From contig JABJHA010000009.1 of assembly GCA_018662005.1 (NCBI GenBank), forward strand, positions 1 through 52,604: 52,604 bases of DNA. Reading direction: 5' to 3'. This document shows positions 1 to 8,219 of this stretch, one piece after another. Under the pieces are notes generated by a model. The model had not been told where the DNA came from. It saw only the letters and a program-made list of their open reading frames with translations, and made no database searches. The number at the start of each line of letters is the position of its first letter. The first letter of the stretch is position 1. The position numbers and the translations under genes are program-made. Source of the DNA: Rhodospirillaceae bacterium. GTDB taxonomy: Bacteria > Pseudomonadota > Alphaproteobacteria > Rhodospirillales > JABHCV01.

Positions 1-96
1 AAGTGGTTATGGACATACAACAACGAACGGCCCAACATGGCCATCGGCGGCATAACGCCAAAACAGAAACTGGCTATGATAAGCATAGCCGCTTAA
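1..96 (+). pseudogene. IS3-family transposase (OrfB), C-terminal end only
   Basis: The first 96 bases encode the last 31 residues of an integrase-core transposase, ending at TAA 94-96. The stretch YNNERPNMAIGG is the typical C-terminal signature of IS3-family OrfB (DDE) transposases, where a conserved YN..RPH-like motif precedes the end. The gene enters from the left edge, so it cannot be said whether the upstream part is intact. Bases 97-141 are probably the right end of that element. Confidence 0.7.
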
Positions 97-141
97 ACGA
101 TTCTATTTATGCGGCCCTCTGAAAATGGGGGTATTACCGCA

Positions 142-942
142 GTGTCAGAGCAAACTGACTTGTGTCGGCGTAGCGGGTTGCGTAGCGTCTGTGAATGAAA
201 AACCTTTTCCGATATTTCAAGACTTCACCAGACATCATCCGCCTGGCGGTCATGATGTATATTCGTTTTCCTCTCTCGTTGCGGCAAGTCGAAGACCTGC
301 TCCACGAACGGGGTATCGACATTAGCTATGAAACCGTTCGTTTTTGGTGGAATCGATTTGGTCTGATGTTTGCAGCCGAAATAAGAAAAAATCGGTCAGC
401 ATCTTTGCGGATCTCGCCTCAATGGAGATGGCATCTGGACGAGGTTTTCGTGCGGATCAACGGCGAAACCCATTACCTCTGGCGGGCCGTCGATCACGAA
501 GGTGAAATCCTGGAATCATTTGTCACAAAAAAGCGGGACCACAAGGCTGCACTTAGGTTTTTGAAGAAAACGATGAAACGTTACGGTCGCCCGGAAATCT
601 TCGTGACAGACAAGCTTCGATCATACCGGGCGGCAATGAAAGTGATCGGTAATGAGTCACGCCAAAAGACAGGGCGATGGCTTAACAACCGGGCCGAAAA
701 TTCACATCAACCTTTTCGGCGACGAGAGAAAGCGATGTCCAAGTTTCGAAGTCCCGCCACACTTCAGAAGTTCGCTTCGGTCCATGCCTCAATTCACAAT
801 CATTTCAATCAGGAACGTCATCTCCTTAATCGACAAAACTTCAAATTTAACCGCGCAACAGCCTTGGCAGAGTAGCGGTTGCTTGCGGTTTGAATATCAG
901 CTCACCTATGTCTTCTCCGGTCTGTACACTTTCCTCTGACAC
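142..942. mobile_element. IS6-family insertion sequence, about 0.8 kb
   Basis: Imperfect terminal inverted repeats flank a single transposase gene. The left end reads GTGTCAGAGCAAACTG (142-157); the right end, read on the opposite strand, is GTGTCAGAGGAAAGTG. About 14 of 16 bases match. The total length of 801 bp fits the IS6 family. I see no clear 8-bp target duplication, so the flanks may have rearranged after insertion. Confidence 0.7.
195..875 (+). CDS. IS6-family transposase
   Basis: This 226-residue DDE transposase fits the 220-240 residues usual for the IS6 family. An N-terminal HTH region (residues 1-60) is followed by the catalytic core. The DDE residues are visible in WHLDEVF, VTDKLRSY and NRAENSHQP. 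These enzymes catalyse cointegrate-forming replicative transposition. The gene fills the space between the two inverted repeats and looks intact. The start ATG at 195 lies 53 bp inside the left repeat. Confidence 0.85.
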   Translation: MKNLFRYFKTSPDIIRLAVMMYIRFPLSLRQVEDLLHERGIDISYETVRFWWNRFGLMFAAEIRKNRSASLRISPQWRWHLDEVFVRINGETHYLWRAVDHEGEILESFVTKKRDHKAALRFLKKTMKRYGRPEIFVTDKLRSYRAAMKVIGNESRQKTGRWLNNRAENSHQPFRRREKAMSKFRSPATLQKFASVHASIHNHFNQERHLLNRQNFKFNRATALAE

Positions 943-995
943 AGCCGTTGTGGATGCCCTAGATAGGCCATAGGTCGTGCCTGCCGATAGTCTGT

Positions 996-1531
996 GCGGT
1001 TAACGTGACAATGCCGACGAGGTGTTTCTGAAGATTGGCGGCAAGCAAATGTACCTCTGGCGCGCAGTTGATAATGAAGGCGAAGTGCTGGATATCTTAC
1101 TCCAATCGCGCCGCAATACAGCGGCAGCAACCAAGTTTCTCCGGCGCCTCATAAAGAGACATCAGGCAATACCACAGGTCGTCGTGACGGATAAGTGGCG
1201 GCCTTCAATGTCAGCTGTCCGAGATAATCTGCCGAGCGTGAGGCATCTGGTCGGAAAGCGCTTGAATAATCGCGCCGAAAACTCACATCAACCAACACGA
1301 CGACGTGAACGAAAACAGCAACGCTTCAAGTCCGTAAAATCTGCGCAGCGTTTTCTCTCAACCTTCACCGCCTTCTATAACCACTTCAATATTCAACGGC
1401 ACCTAGTTTCGAGAGCAACGATGAAGAAGTTTCGCGCCGATGCAAGCGCCGTATGGCTGGACGTAACTGCCACTGTGTGAGCTTGCAGCCGTATTGGAAT
1501 TTCGTGCCTAGACCGCGGTTAACGTGACAAT
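996..1531. repeat. 17-bp direct repeat flanking the truncated transposase
   Basis: GCGGTTAACGTGACAAT occurs at 996-1012 and again at 1515-1531. The first copy runs straight into the truncated transposase frame and the second lies 35 bp after its stop. A shorter copy of the tail, GTGACAATGCC, recurs at 1538-1548 and also ends the first repeat. The sequence is probably the terminal repeat of the second IS type, left in direct orientation by deletion or nested insertion. Confidence 0.6.
1016..1480 (+). pseudogene. IS6-like transposase, N-terminally truncated
   Basis: The frame begins abruptly at the first catalytic aspartate (DEVFLKIGG) and continues through VTDKWRPS and NRAENSHQP to a stop at 1480. 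About 155 residues of the catalytic core remain; the N-terminal DNA-binding part is missing. It clearly belongs to the same family as the intact copy at 195-875 but is a different subtype. A GTG at 1022 could start a peptide, but the protein would lack DNA binding. Its upstream junction coincides with a copy of the 17-bp sequence that also follows its stop codon, which suggests a rearrangement between IS ends. Confidence 0.75.
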
Positions 1532-1548
1532 ACCAATGTGACAATGCC

Positions 1549-2787
1549 TCACGAAGAACCTGCCGTCTCTTTGTAATTAGACTGGTCAGAACTCCGCCGA
1601 ACCTGCAAGACAGTCGGCACGGCGACAAGCATAAACAAAGCCACCGTCAACATGACGAATTTTGGGTCACCCCGATCCAGCAACCAACCCAACAGCACTG
1701 GCATGGTCAGGGAACCCAAATCAAGGCCGGCATAAACGAAGCCGAAGACACGACCAGTCTTGTTGTGCGGTGTCACTTTACGGACGATCAAATCGCGGGA
1801 TGGCGTCGTCAGACCGAGAAAAAATCCCGACACGATCATTAGCACCATCACGGTCAAGCCCGAAACGGTAACGGTGGCTACTGCGAACATAAACACGCTG
1901 GCCAGAAGCGTTCCCGTCATCGCCAAAATATGGTGGCGCGGCGTGCGGTCAGCAATTATCCCGCCAAGCAAAACACCAACGGCTGAGGCCACTAGAAAAG
2001 CCGTCAAGGCAGTTGTCGCAGAAACAAAAGACAAGCTGTGCAATTCCATTAAGCTCAATGCGCCGAAACTTTGAATACCGACGATGGCCATCGCGAAAAA
2101 GGTAAAGTAACAAAAACAAAGGACAATCGGCGCCGATGCCAGGAGCCGTAAATCGATTGCCAATGAATCAACTTTTGATCCATTTTGCCCGGTCTCCTCG
2201 GTAGGTTCGCTGGTTAAATCCTTACCGAAAAATAATAGCAAGGTCGCATAAACCAAACCGATTATGCCCGCAATGGCAACCCCCGTACGCCAATCGAAAA
2301 GTGCGGTTAACCCCACCACGACAGGAGGTGCCACAGCCCAACCCAGATTGCCGCACAGCGCATGAATTGCATAAGCGCGTCCCAGACGGTTGGCATCGAT
2401 TTTCTGCGTTAAGATCGATAGATCGGCAGGATGGAAAACGCTAAGACCAATGCCTACGACAACCGCTAGCAGGATCATTGCTTCATAACTTTGCACTAAG
2501 GAAAACGCCAGAGTTGCGCCGCCGCAAAGCGCCAGTCCGCTGAGCAATATCTGTCGAGCCCCAAACCGGTCAACCAAGAATCCGGAAATCATCTGACAGA
2601 TTCCGGACGCTGCAAACATCAACGTTATAATAAGGCCCAGGGCCGTGAACGACACATCGAACTCAATCTTCAAAATAGCGAAGATCGGCGGAAGGATCAT
2701 TTGATAGAAATGACTGAATCCATGCGCGATGCTGACCATTGAGGCAACCTTGATGTCGTGGTTCATTTTCGACGTTGCGCCACTCAT
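1549..2787 (-). CDS. MFS transporter, Fsr-like
   Basis: This polytopic membrane protein of about 412 residues has some 12 hydrophobic segments and a charged central loop around residues 195-215. The N-terminal segment, with HGFSHFYQMILPP and then GFLVDRFGAR (the MFS A-motif loop), resembles the fosmidomycin-resistance (Fsr) branch of the major facilitator superfamily. It probably exports or imports a small organic molecule. I chose ATG 2787; an upstream TTG at 2799 is possible and ATG 2766 (MNHD) is a shorter alternative. It lies 152 bp downstream of the DehI-like gene on the same strand and may share its transcript. Its 3' end abuts the IS scar. Substrate unknown. Confidence 0.75.
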   Translation of the reverse strand: MSGATSKMNHDIKVASMVSIAHGFSHFYQMILPPIFAILKIEFDVSFTALGLIITLMFAASGICQMISGFLVDRFGARQILLSGLALCGGATLAFSLVQSYEAMILLAVVVGIGLSVFHPADLSILTQKIDANRLGRAYAIHALCGNLGWAVAPPVVVGLTALFDWRTGVAIAGIIGLVYATLLLFFGKDLTSEPTEETGQNGSKVDSLAIDLRLLASAPIVLCFCYFTFFAMAIVGIQSFGALSLMELHSLSFVSATTALTAFLVASAVGVLLGGIIADRTPRHHILAMTGTLLASVFMFAVATVTVSGLTVMVLMIVSGFFLGLTTPSRDLIVRKVTPHNKTGRVFGFVYAGLDLGSLTMPVLLGWLLDRGDPKFVMLTVALFMLVAVPTVLQVRRSSDQSNYKETAGSS

Positions 2788-2939
2788 ACCCAATCTCAAA
2801 TTTGATTATTCCATCTTGTATTTATGCTCGTAAGTGCTTGTTTATCCTAAGATTAATTGAAACAACAAGAGTAAAAAAATACGCCGGCAGGATGATTGAC
2901 CGATACTGACAAAACCCAATTGCTCGTTGCCGGCTTACG

Positions 2940-3836
2940 TCACACAGCGTCTAACTGGTGACGAAAGTAAGCGACGTTGGTAATAAGGCCGGGTAGTAGC
3001 CACTGGAACAGTCGACACACTTCAATGACTTCTTCAAGGTTGGCATCTTCTGCGGCGGCCTGGCGCAGGGCATCTGCGGAAAGATTGCCGGGATTGGGCA
3101 GGATTTCGGCGGCCAGTTCCGCGACCTGGTCGTGGCATGCTTGGCAGATAGCCTCATGCTCTGGCTTTCCAGCGATCTCTCTCAGGTCTGCCCAAGCCAG
3201 TGCGAAGTAGCTCGGCCAGCGGGCGAAGGCCCGATAATCTGTGTTGACGAAAGGCAGATTCAAAACCGCCTCGACGTCTTTATAAACAGCCCTTGTCGGA
3301 TCATCGGCGTGGTGTGCTTCCATCAACAGGAAGGGGACATCGTAGTCGGGGGCGTGACGACCCTCAAAAAGAGCAGCCTCATTTCCACCCGTCTCATTTC
3401 CACCTGCCATGTCGCCAACTTCAAGCAGGTGGCGAACAATGGCGGCGATCAATACGTAAGGTTGGTTGCCGTGTGAGAACACCGTGTTCATCTCACGGAT
3501 GTTATCAATTTCGCGCGGTGCGTAACCGATTTCCGTTAAGGGGGCTATGAGCGATCTTGGTTCCAGTTTGGCCGTTTGTTCTTCGACAAATTTCCTTAAG
3601 TCCTGTGACGCCTCAACGAAGGGGCGGCTTTCGCACAGGGGTCTCAAACCACGCCACAACTCCCCGAAAAAAGTTGGGTAATGTGCATATGCCATGGTGA
3701 TAACGCCCATCCATGGCACCTGAAGGACCCGTTGGGTGTCCAGGTACCATTCTAGGCGCTGACCAGTGGCGAGGTATTCGGGAAGCGGGTGAATAGCCGG
3801 AATGGGATCGGGGCGAAAACGTTCAATACCGGTCAT
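2940..3836 (-). CDS. DehI-family halocarboxylic acid dehalogenase-like protein
   Basis: This 298-residue protein resembles the DehI family (PF10778), whose characterised members hydrolyse 2-haloalkanoic acids by direct attack of an Asp-activated water. Family-like features are the opening ATGQRLEWYLDTQRVLQVPW, a helical WRGLRPL segment, and VNTDYRAFARWPSYFALAW near residue 200, where the catalytic Asp region of DehI falls. ATG 3836 is preferred because a GAGGT Shine-Dalgarno lies just upstream; a GTG at 3848 also exists. It follows the UroD-type methyltransferase gene by 12 bp and is surely co-transcribed with it. A dehalogenase fold inside a methyl-transfer operon is unusual, so activity on halogenated substrates should not be assumed. 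Confidence 0.65.
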   Translation of the reverse strand: MTGIERFRPDPIPAIHPLPEYLATGQRLEWYLDTQRVLQVPWMGVITMAYAHYPTFFGELWRGLRPLCESRPFVEASQDLRKFVEEQTAKLEPRSLIAPLTEIGYAPREIDNIREMNTVFSHGNQPYVLIAAIVRHLLEVGDMAGGNETGGNEAALFEGRHAPDYDVPFLLMEAHHADDPTRAVYKDVEAVLNLPFVNTDYRAFARWPSYFALAWADLREIAGKPEHEAICQACHDQVAELAAEILPNPGNLSADALRQAAAEDANLEEVIEVCRLFQWLLPGLITNVAYFRHQLDAV

Positions 3837-3848
3837 AGGGGACCTCAC

Positions 3849-4853
3849 TTAAGATGTTGCAGAATATTCTTTCACGGCATCGGCCACCGCCTTGACGTTG
3901 GCCATCGGTGCGTTCAGGGGGACGGCGCATTCCGGGGCGATGATGTCGACACCGGCGTCGAGTACATTGTGAACTTCGCGACGTACATCTTCGGGCGTAC
4001 CACCGAAGATGATGTCGGGGTTGTTGATGTTTCCGACAAGAACCATGTTGGCCTTGGCTTTCATCTCCGCCGGGTCGTTCTGACTTTCAAAATGAAAAGC
4101 AGTCTGGCCGTTGGCGTTGAAATATTCGATGCGATCCATGGTTTTTCCGCAGCAATGGAAAATCAGGGGGGCGCCGATGGCGGCTTCCATCTCGCTGTCG
4201 ATGCTCTCAAGAAATTTTGGATAGGCATCAGGGCGAATAAGGTCGCCAGTGATGTGAGCGCCGTAACAAAGCGCATCGGCACCCGCTTCCACCTGGGCGC
4301 GACCGAAACGAATGGCGACTTCTTTCAGGCCATGCAGGATCGCGCTGACCATGTCCGGGTCTTTTATTGTCATCTTCAGGAAATGACTGAGGCCGAAACA
4401 GTGATAGGCCATCGACCAGGGGCCGTAGACCTTGCCGATAATGCCGACTTCGTCACCAACCTCGCGCTTCAGGATGCGGATCGCTTCAATGGGGGTGGTG
4501 ATGGCGGGGTGTTCAAGGAAGTCATCGGGAATGACGATGTCGTCCGCGGTTTTCCAGATCGCTTGTTCGCACGCGGGCATATGGCCTTGATCGCCCCACC
4601 TAACGGGTACGCCCAGAGACTCGGCTTCGTGGGTGCCACCGGCGAACACCGGAAAGACAACGTCATATCCCAGTATTGTGTGTCCGGCCATGGCTAGGGC
4701 GGCCATTTTTTCAGCATCGTGATGGGCTTCGGGAAAATAAATGCCGAGCTTTTCCTGCAAGTCGGTGGTGATGATAGAAGTCGGATTGGCGATGGCCGGG
4801 CGATCTACGGGTTGGCGATTGAGGGCCGCAAGGAAACGTTGGCGTGGTGTCAT
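3849..4853 (-). CDS. UroD-fold methylcobalamin methyltransferase, MtaA/MtbA-like
   Basis: This 334-residue protein has the uroporphyrinogen-decarboxylase fold used by MtaA, MtbA and CmuA. It opens with the usual MTPRQRFLAALNRQPVDRPA segment. The zinc site of the MtaA/MtbA type is complete: H233 and C235 in FHCCGKT, and C309 in APECAVP. In methanogens these enzymes pass a methyl group from a corrinoid to the thiol of coenzyme M. A thiol acceptor is therefore plausible here, but coenzyme M is not expected in this type of organism. It is shorter than the two other UroD-type genes in the cluster (381-383 residues) and differs in its third metal ligand. It is divergently transcribed from the panB-like gene, with an operator-like site between them. 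Confidence 0.8.
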   Translation of the reverse strand: MTPRQRFLAALNRQPVDRPAIANPTSIITTDLQEKLGIYFPEAHHDAEKMAALAMAGHTILGYDVVFPVFAGGTHEAESLGVPVRWGDQGHMPACEQAIWKTADDIVIPDDFLEHPAITTPIEAIRILKREVGDEVGIIGKVYGPWSMAYHCFGLSHFLKMTIKDPDMVSAILHGLKEVAIRFGRAQVEAGADALCYGAHITGDLIRPDAYPKFLESIDSEMEAAIGAPLIFHCCGKTMDRIEYFNANGQTAFHFESQNDPAEMKAKANMVLVGNINNPDIIFGGTPEDVRREVHNVLDAGVDIIAPECAVPLNAPMANVKAVADAVKEYSATS

Positions 4854-4951
4854 GTCTTCAATTCCTTAAAGAAAATCTTCAATCGGTCTTGTCCCATTAA
4901 CGAAGAGGGCCCCCTTGACCCATTGTCTGTCCCGGACTTAATATCTTAGAC

Positions 4952-4961
4952 TAATATATCA
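4952..4961. promoter_or_regulatory. Candidate GntR operator, site 1
   Basis: TAATATATCA lies in the 153-bp divergent region between the MtaA-like gene and the panB-like gene. It matches the palindrome TGATATATCA at 9 of 10 positions. Its context, from ACTAATATATCACAA to ATCAG, recurs with two differences over 24 bp upstream of the corrinoid operon at 7371. Assignment to the GntR/FCD regulator encoded at 5913 is inference. Confidence 0.55.
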
Positions 4962-5006
4962 CAAGAACATCAGATTATCTTAGCGAGTTGTTTCAGGAGA
5001 AAAATA

Positions 5007-5879
5007 GTGACCGATGCACCCGCGCGCAAAAAACGCACGATAACCGAAATTCGCGCCTCCAAAACAACCGGCGAAAAGATGGTCTATATGTCCGTGCCCG
5101 ATTACACCTCGGCCCAATGGGGCGAGATGGCGGGTATCGATGTCGCGGTGGTTGGCGACAGCTTGGCGATGATTGCCCACGGTCATGCAAACACGATCCC
5201 TGCGACCATGGATATGATGATCATGCACAGTCAGGCCGTGCGGCGTGGCGCACCAAACACTTTCGTTCTGGGGTGCATGCCTTATCAAAGCTACAACACG
5301 ACTGAGCGCGCCCTGACCAATGCGACGCGCTTTATGCAGGACGCGGGTTGTGATGCGGTTAAACCACAGGGTGGTAAAAGCCAGGCTCATATTTTAAAGG
5401 CCTTAATTGATGCAGGCATCCCCACGGCCTCGCATATTGGGTTGACCCCGCACACGGTCGCCATGTTCGGTGGCTTCAAAATTCAGGGCAAAACATCCGA
5501 GGCGGCGATGAAAATTCTGGAAGATGCTTTGGCCATTCAGGATGCCGGATGTTTTATGCTGGAGTTCGAAGCCGTTCCCGGAAAAATTGCCAAACTGATA
5601 TCCGAGCAGCTTGATATTCCGACCATCGGCATTGGTGCAGGCGTTGGTACCGACGGGCAAATTCTGCTCGGATACGATCTATTGGGCGTGTTTACTGATT
5701 TCAAACCGAAGTTCACCAAACGATACGCCAAACTGACCGAAGTTGCCGTTGGCGGCATCATGGAGTATGTCAAGGAGGTCAAGGAAGGAAGCTTCCCTGA
5801 CGATGATCATACCTATGGTGTCGATGACAAGATTTTCGAGGAATTTGCGACTTTGGTGGAGAAGCGAAAACAGATATAA
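5007..5879 (+). CDS. PanB-like protein with altered metal site
   Basis: This 290-residue protein aligns along its length with ketopantoate hydroxymethyltransferase (PanB), which transfers a hydroxymethyl group from methylene-THF to 2-oxoisovalerate. Shared features are VVGDSLAM, AVRRGAPN, HIGLTPH, IGIGAG.GTDGQIL and a late PKFTKRYA. From my recollection of E. coli PanB, the Mg2+ ligands are D45, D84 and E114. D51 is kept here, but D84 corresponds to C90 (LGCMPYQSY) and E114 to Q121 (VKPQGG). The catalytic E181 is kept as E188. It is therefore probably a neofunctionalised relative rather than the pantothenate enzyme. GTG 5007 follows a good CAGGAG site. It lies next to the regulator gene and in the methyl-transfer island, so a link to methylene-THF is plausible but unproven. 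Confidence 0.75.
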   Translation: MTDAPARKKRTITEIRASKTTGEKMVYMSVPDYTSAQWGEMAGIDVAVVGDSLAMIAHGHANTIPATMDMMIMHSQAVRRGAPNTFVLGCMPYQSYNTTERALTNATRFMQDAGCDAVKPQGGKSQAHILKALIDAGIPTASHIGLTPHTVAMFGGFKIQGKTSEAAMKILEDALAIQDAGCFMLEFEAVPGKIAKLISEQLDIPTIGIGAGVGTDGQILLGYDLLGVFTDFKPKFTKRYAKLTEVAVGGIMEYVKEVKEGSFPDDDHTYGVDDKIFEEFATLVEKRKQI

Positions 5880-5912
5880 GAGTGGCAACTTTGACAACTG
5901 GATGAGTAAAGA

Positions 5913-6602
5913 ATGTCTCCAAAATCGGCTCAACACAAGGCGGTTAGCGAAAAGATTGGTAGCCTGACAGACAAAGCCTATCAGGAATTGGAAGAGCGTA
6001 TCGTTACGCTGCGCCTTCGTCCCGGTGAGGTGTTGTCGGAAACGGCTCTTTCAGAACAATTGGGAATTGGCCGCACACCGATCCGCGAAGCCCTGCAACG
6101 TTTGGCGCTCGAGGGACTGGTTGTCATCCTTCCGCGCAAGGGGATTTTGGTGTCCGACATCAATCCCGGTAAACAATTGCTGGTTCTTGAGGTGCGCCGG
6201 GAATTGGATGGCCTGATGGCACGAGCCGGTTCCGTGCGCCGAACCGAAGAAGAACGCGACCACTTCCTGGAAATCGCCGCCGGTATGGAGCAGGCTGCTT
6301 CGGAAAATGATGCTATTAAATTCATGCGTTACGATAATGAATATAACGTATTGGTCGCTACCGCCGCCCACAATGAATACGTTGTTAGGGCCATCGGCCT
6401 GATGAACTCCTTATCCAGACGGTTTTGGTATGTTCACTATAAGGAAACCGCTGATTTGCCTCATTGCGCCCGTTTGCATGCGGCCGTGGCGCGTTGCATT
6501 GCCGAAGGTGATACGGAAGGAGCTTCTGAAGCCTCTGACCGCCTGATCGATTATGTGGAAACCTTCACCCGTGCGACTGTCAATACCACGCCGGTGCGTT
6601 AA
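5913..6602 (+). CDS. GntR-family transcriptional regulator, FCD type
   Basis: This 229-residue regulator has an N-terminal winged helix (about residues 18-85), with the GntR signature LRPGEVLSE.ALSEQLGIGRTPIREALQRL in spaced form. An all-helical FCD effector domain follows (about 95-220). FCD domains usually bind organic acids through a metal held by D and H residues; candidates here are in MRYDNEYN and LHAAV. The gene lies 33 bp after the panB-like gene. It is the only obvious regulator in the methyl-transfer island and the natural candidate to bind the TGATATATCA-like sites. Whether it represses or activates cannot be read from sequence. Confidence 0.9.
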   Translation: MSPKSAQHKAVSEKIGSLTDKAYQELEERIVTLRLRPGEVLSETALSEQLGIGRTPIREALQRLALEGLVVILPRKGILVSDINPGKQLLVLEVRRELDGLMARAGSVRRTEEERDHFLEIAAGMEQAASENDAIKFMRYDNEYNVLVATAAHNEYVVRAIGLMNSLSRRFWYVHYKETADLPHCARLHAAVARCIAEGDTEGASEASDRLIDYVETFTRATVNTTPVR

Positions 6603-6603
6603 C

Positions 6604-7296
6604 GTGTCGATCACCCTGGAGAACGTCAACCAAACTTTTCTAAGGGCTGGCCTAACCCCGCGCGGGGCCTTTCATCCAGGGCCGGATGACGGTGTGCCGG
6701 AAGTTGGCCCAGACCAACCCGCTTTGACCATCGTTCTGGCCGGTAATGCCGGACCCGACATGTGGGAAGCCTTTAGTGCGGCCCGGGATACATCTGTAAC
6801 CCTGATGGATGATTGGTCACGCGATGTCTTTGAGCCTTTGGCGCATTCATTTCAGGCGTTGGCTGTCTATCCTTTTCAAAAACCATACCTGCCATTTCAA
6901 AGATGGGCGCAAAAGGCGGAACCGTGTCAGGCCTCGCCGCTGGGTATGTTTATCCATCCCGACCACGGACTATGGCATGGTTATCGAGGCGGTCTTGCTT
7001 TCGGCGAGCGCCTGGAATTACCGCCCGCAGATAATCGTCCCCGCGCCTGTGACAATTGCGAGGACCAATCCTGCCTGTCTAAGTGTCCTGTGAATGCATT
7101 CAGCTCAGCAGGATATGACGTGCCCGCCTGCATTCGCCACCTGAATTGTTCGGACGGTTCCGACTGCATGGAACTGGGGTGTCGGGCGCGCCGTGCGTGT
7201 CCTGAAGGGCAGGCGGCGCACTACCAGCCCGAGCAAGCACAATTTCATATGCGCGCATTTTTGAAATCTCACTTGAAAGATATCGCACCCGGCTGA
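6604..7296 (+). CDS. Cys-rich iron-sulfur protein, ferredoxin-like C-terminus
   Basis: This protein has about 230 residues. The N-terminal two thirds have no recognised domain. The C-terminal part has a 4Fe-4S-type arrangement (C149, C152, C157, C161 in ACDNCEDQSCLSKCP) followed by five more cysteines (C176, C182, C188, C193, C199), ending in RRACPEG. The pattern recalls QueG/reductive-dehalogenase ferredoxin domains, but no cobalamin-binding part is evident. A role in supplying low-potential electrons to the corrinoid system is an inference. GTG 6604, one base after the regulator's stop, is preferred. An in-frame ATG at 6553 would overlap the regulator by 50 bp. Confidence 0.65.
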   Translation: MSITLENVNQTFLRAGLTPRGAFHPGPDDGVPEVGPDQPALTIVLAGNAGPDMWEAFSAARDTSVTLMDDWSRDVFEPLAHSFQALAVYPFQKPYLPFQRWAQKAEPCQASPLGMFIHPDHGLWHGYRGGLAFGERLELPPADNRPRACDNCEDQSCLSKCPVNAFSSAGYDVPACIRHLNCSDGSDCMELGCRARRACPEGQAAHYQPEQAQFHMRAFLKSHLKDIAPG

Positions 7297-7372
7297 GATG
7301 GTTTTCGGGGTGTTGAAATGCCATTGGGCCCATGGCCCTAAAAAAAATAGTGACTATTTGCCGTCTTCTCAC

Positions 7373-7382
7373 TAATATATCA
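7373..7382. promoter_or_regulatory. Candidate GntR operator, site 2
   Basis: TAATATATCA lies 162 bp upstream of the corrinoid-protein gene. The surrounding 24 bp (ACTAATATATCACAA at 7371-7385, then ATATCAG) match the site at 4950 with two differences. The rest of the 247-bp leader (7297-7543) holds a GC-rich segment with short potential hairpins such as GGCGCGGGGTGCGCC. I do not see a convincing cobalamin riboswitch in it. Confidence 0.6.
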
Positions 7383-7543
7383 CAAAAATATCAGCAGATA
7401 AGTCTGACACGCTTATGCATAACAGAAGTTCGGGGCGCATTGCACCGGGAGCGCAAGGCGGGTTAGGAGGCTTCCACGGCGCGGGGTGCGCCACGGTATT
7501 GCGCCGTTAGAGCGTATAAATCGGATCGAAAAAGGAGACCGAG

Positions 7544-8188
7544 ATGTCCATTCAGGAAATTTACGATGCGGTAATGGAGTACGAGGAAGAAGACGTTGCC
7601 GAACTTGTGCAGGCGGAAGTCGATGCCGGTACAGACATCGAAAAAATTCTCAATGAAGGCATGATCAGCGCCTTGGACGTCATTGGAGAGAAATTCAGCG
7701 CCGGAACGCTTTTCGTGCCGGAAATGCTTATGGCAGCCGAGGCTGTGCAGGCCGGACTGGAAATCATCAGACCGCTATTGATCGATTCAAATGCCAAATC
7801 TGCCGGAACCGTGATCCTGGGAACGGTTAAGGGCGACCTTCACGATATCGGAAAGAACCTTGTCGGCATGATGTTCGAAGGCAGCGGTTTCAAATTGATT
7901 GACCTTGGCGTCGATGTCGATCCGGAACAATTTATCTCGGCAGCTCAGGAAAATGATGCTGACATCATCGCACTTTCCGCTTTGCTGACGACATCCATGC
8001 CCGAGATGGAAAAAGCTGTCGCGGCGATTGGCAAAGCCAATGAAAGCCGCAACATCAATGTCAAAATTCTGGTTGGTGGACCGCCGGTCAACGTAGAATT
8101 CGCTGATAGAATTGGTGCCGATGGCTATAGCATTGATGCCCCAACGGCGGTCGATGATGCCCGTGCCCTGATGGCGGCTGGAATTTAA
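7544..8188 (+). CDS. Corrinoid methyl-carrier protein, MtaC/MtbC-like
   Basis: This 214-residue protein has the two-domain layout of corrinoid carriers. A helical cap (residues 1-88) is followed by a Rossmann-like B12-binding domain (89-214). The cobalt-ligand motif DLHDIGKN (98-105) supplies H100 as the lower axial ligand. ALSALLTTSM and the late GGPPVN complete the B12-binding signature. It carries methyl groups between the substrate methyltransferase and the pterin methyltransferase. It is the first gene of a tightly packed operon running to 15520 and has a strong AAAGGAGA-type ribosome site. Confidence 0.95.
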   Translation: MSIQEIYDAVMEYEEEDVAELVQAEVDAGTDIEKILNEGMISALDVIGEKFSAGTLFVPEMLMAAEAVQAGLEIIRPLLIDSNAKSAGTVILGTVKGDLHDIGKNLVGMMFEGSGFKLIDLGVDVDPEQFISAAQENDADIIALSALLTTSMPEMEKAVAAIGKANESRNINVKILVGGPPVNVEFADRIGADGYSIDAPTAVDDARALMAAGI

Positions 8189-8219
8189 ACCCTAAGAAAG
8201 AAATGTAAGGAACAGGATT

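Noticed and set aside
3789-4697. 302-codon plus-strand frame opposite the MtaA-like gene
   Set aside because: The minus-strand gene has clear family motifs and coupling to its neighbours; the opposite frame matches nothing.
7440-7543. Possible cobalamin riboswitch before the corrinoid gene
   Set aside because: The leader is GC-rich with small hairpins, but I cannot find a convincing B12 box or the expected junction pattern.
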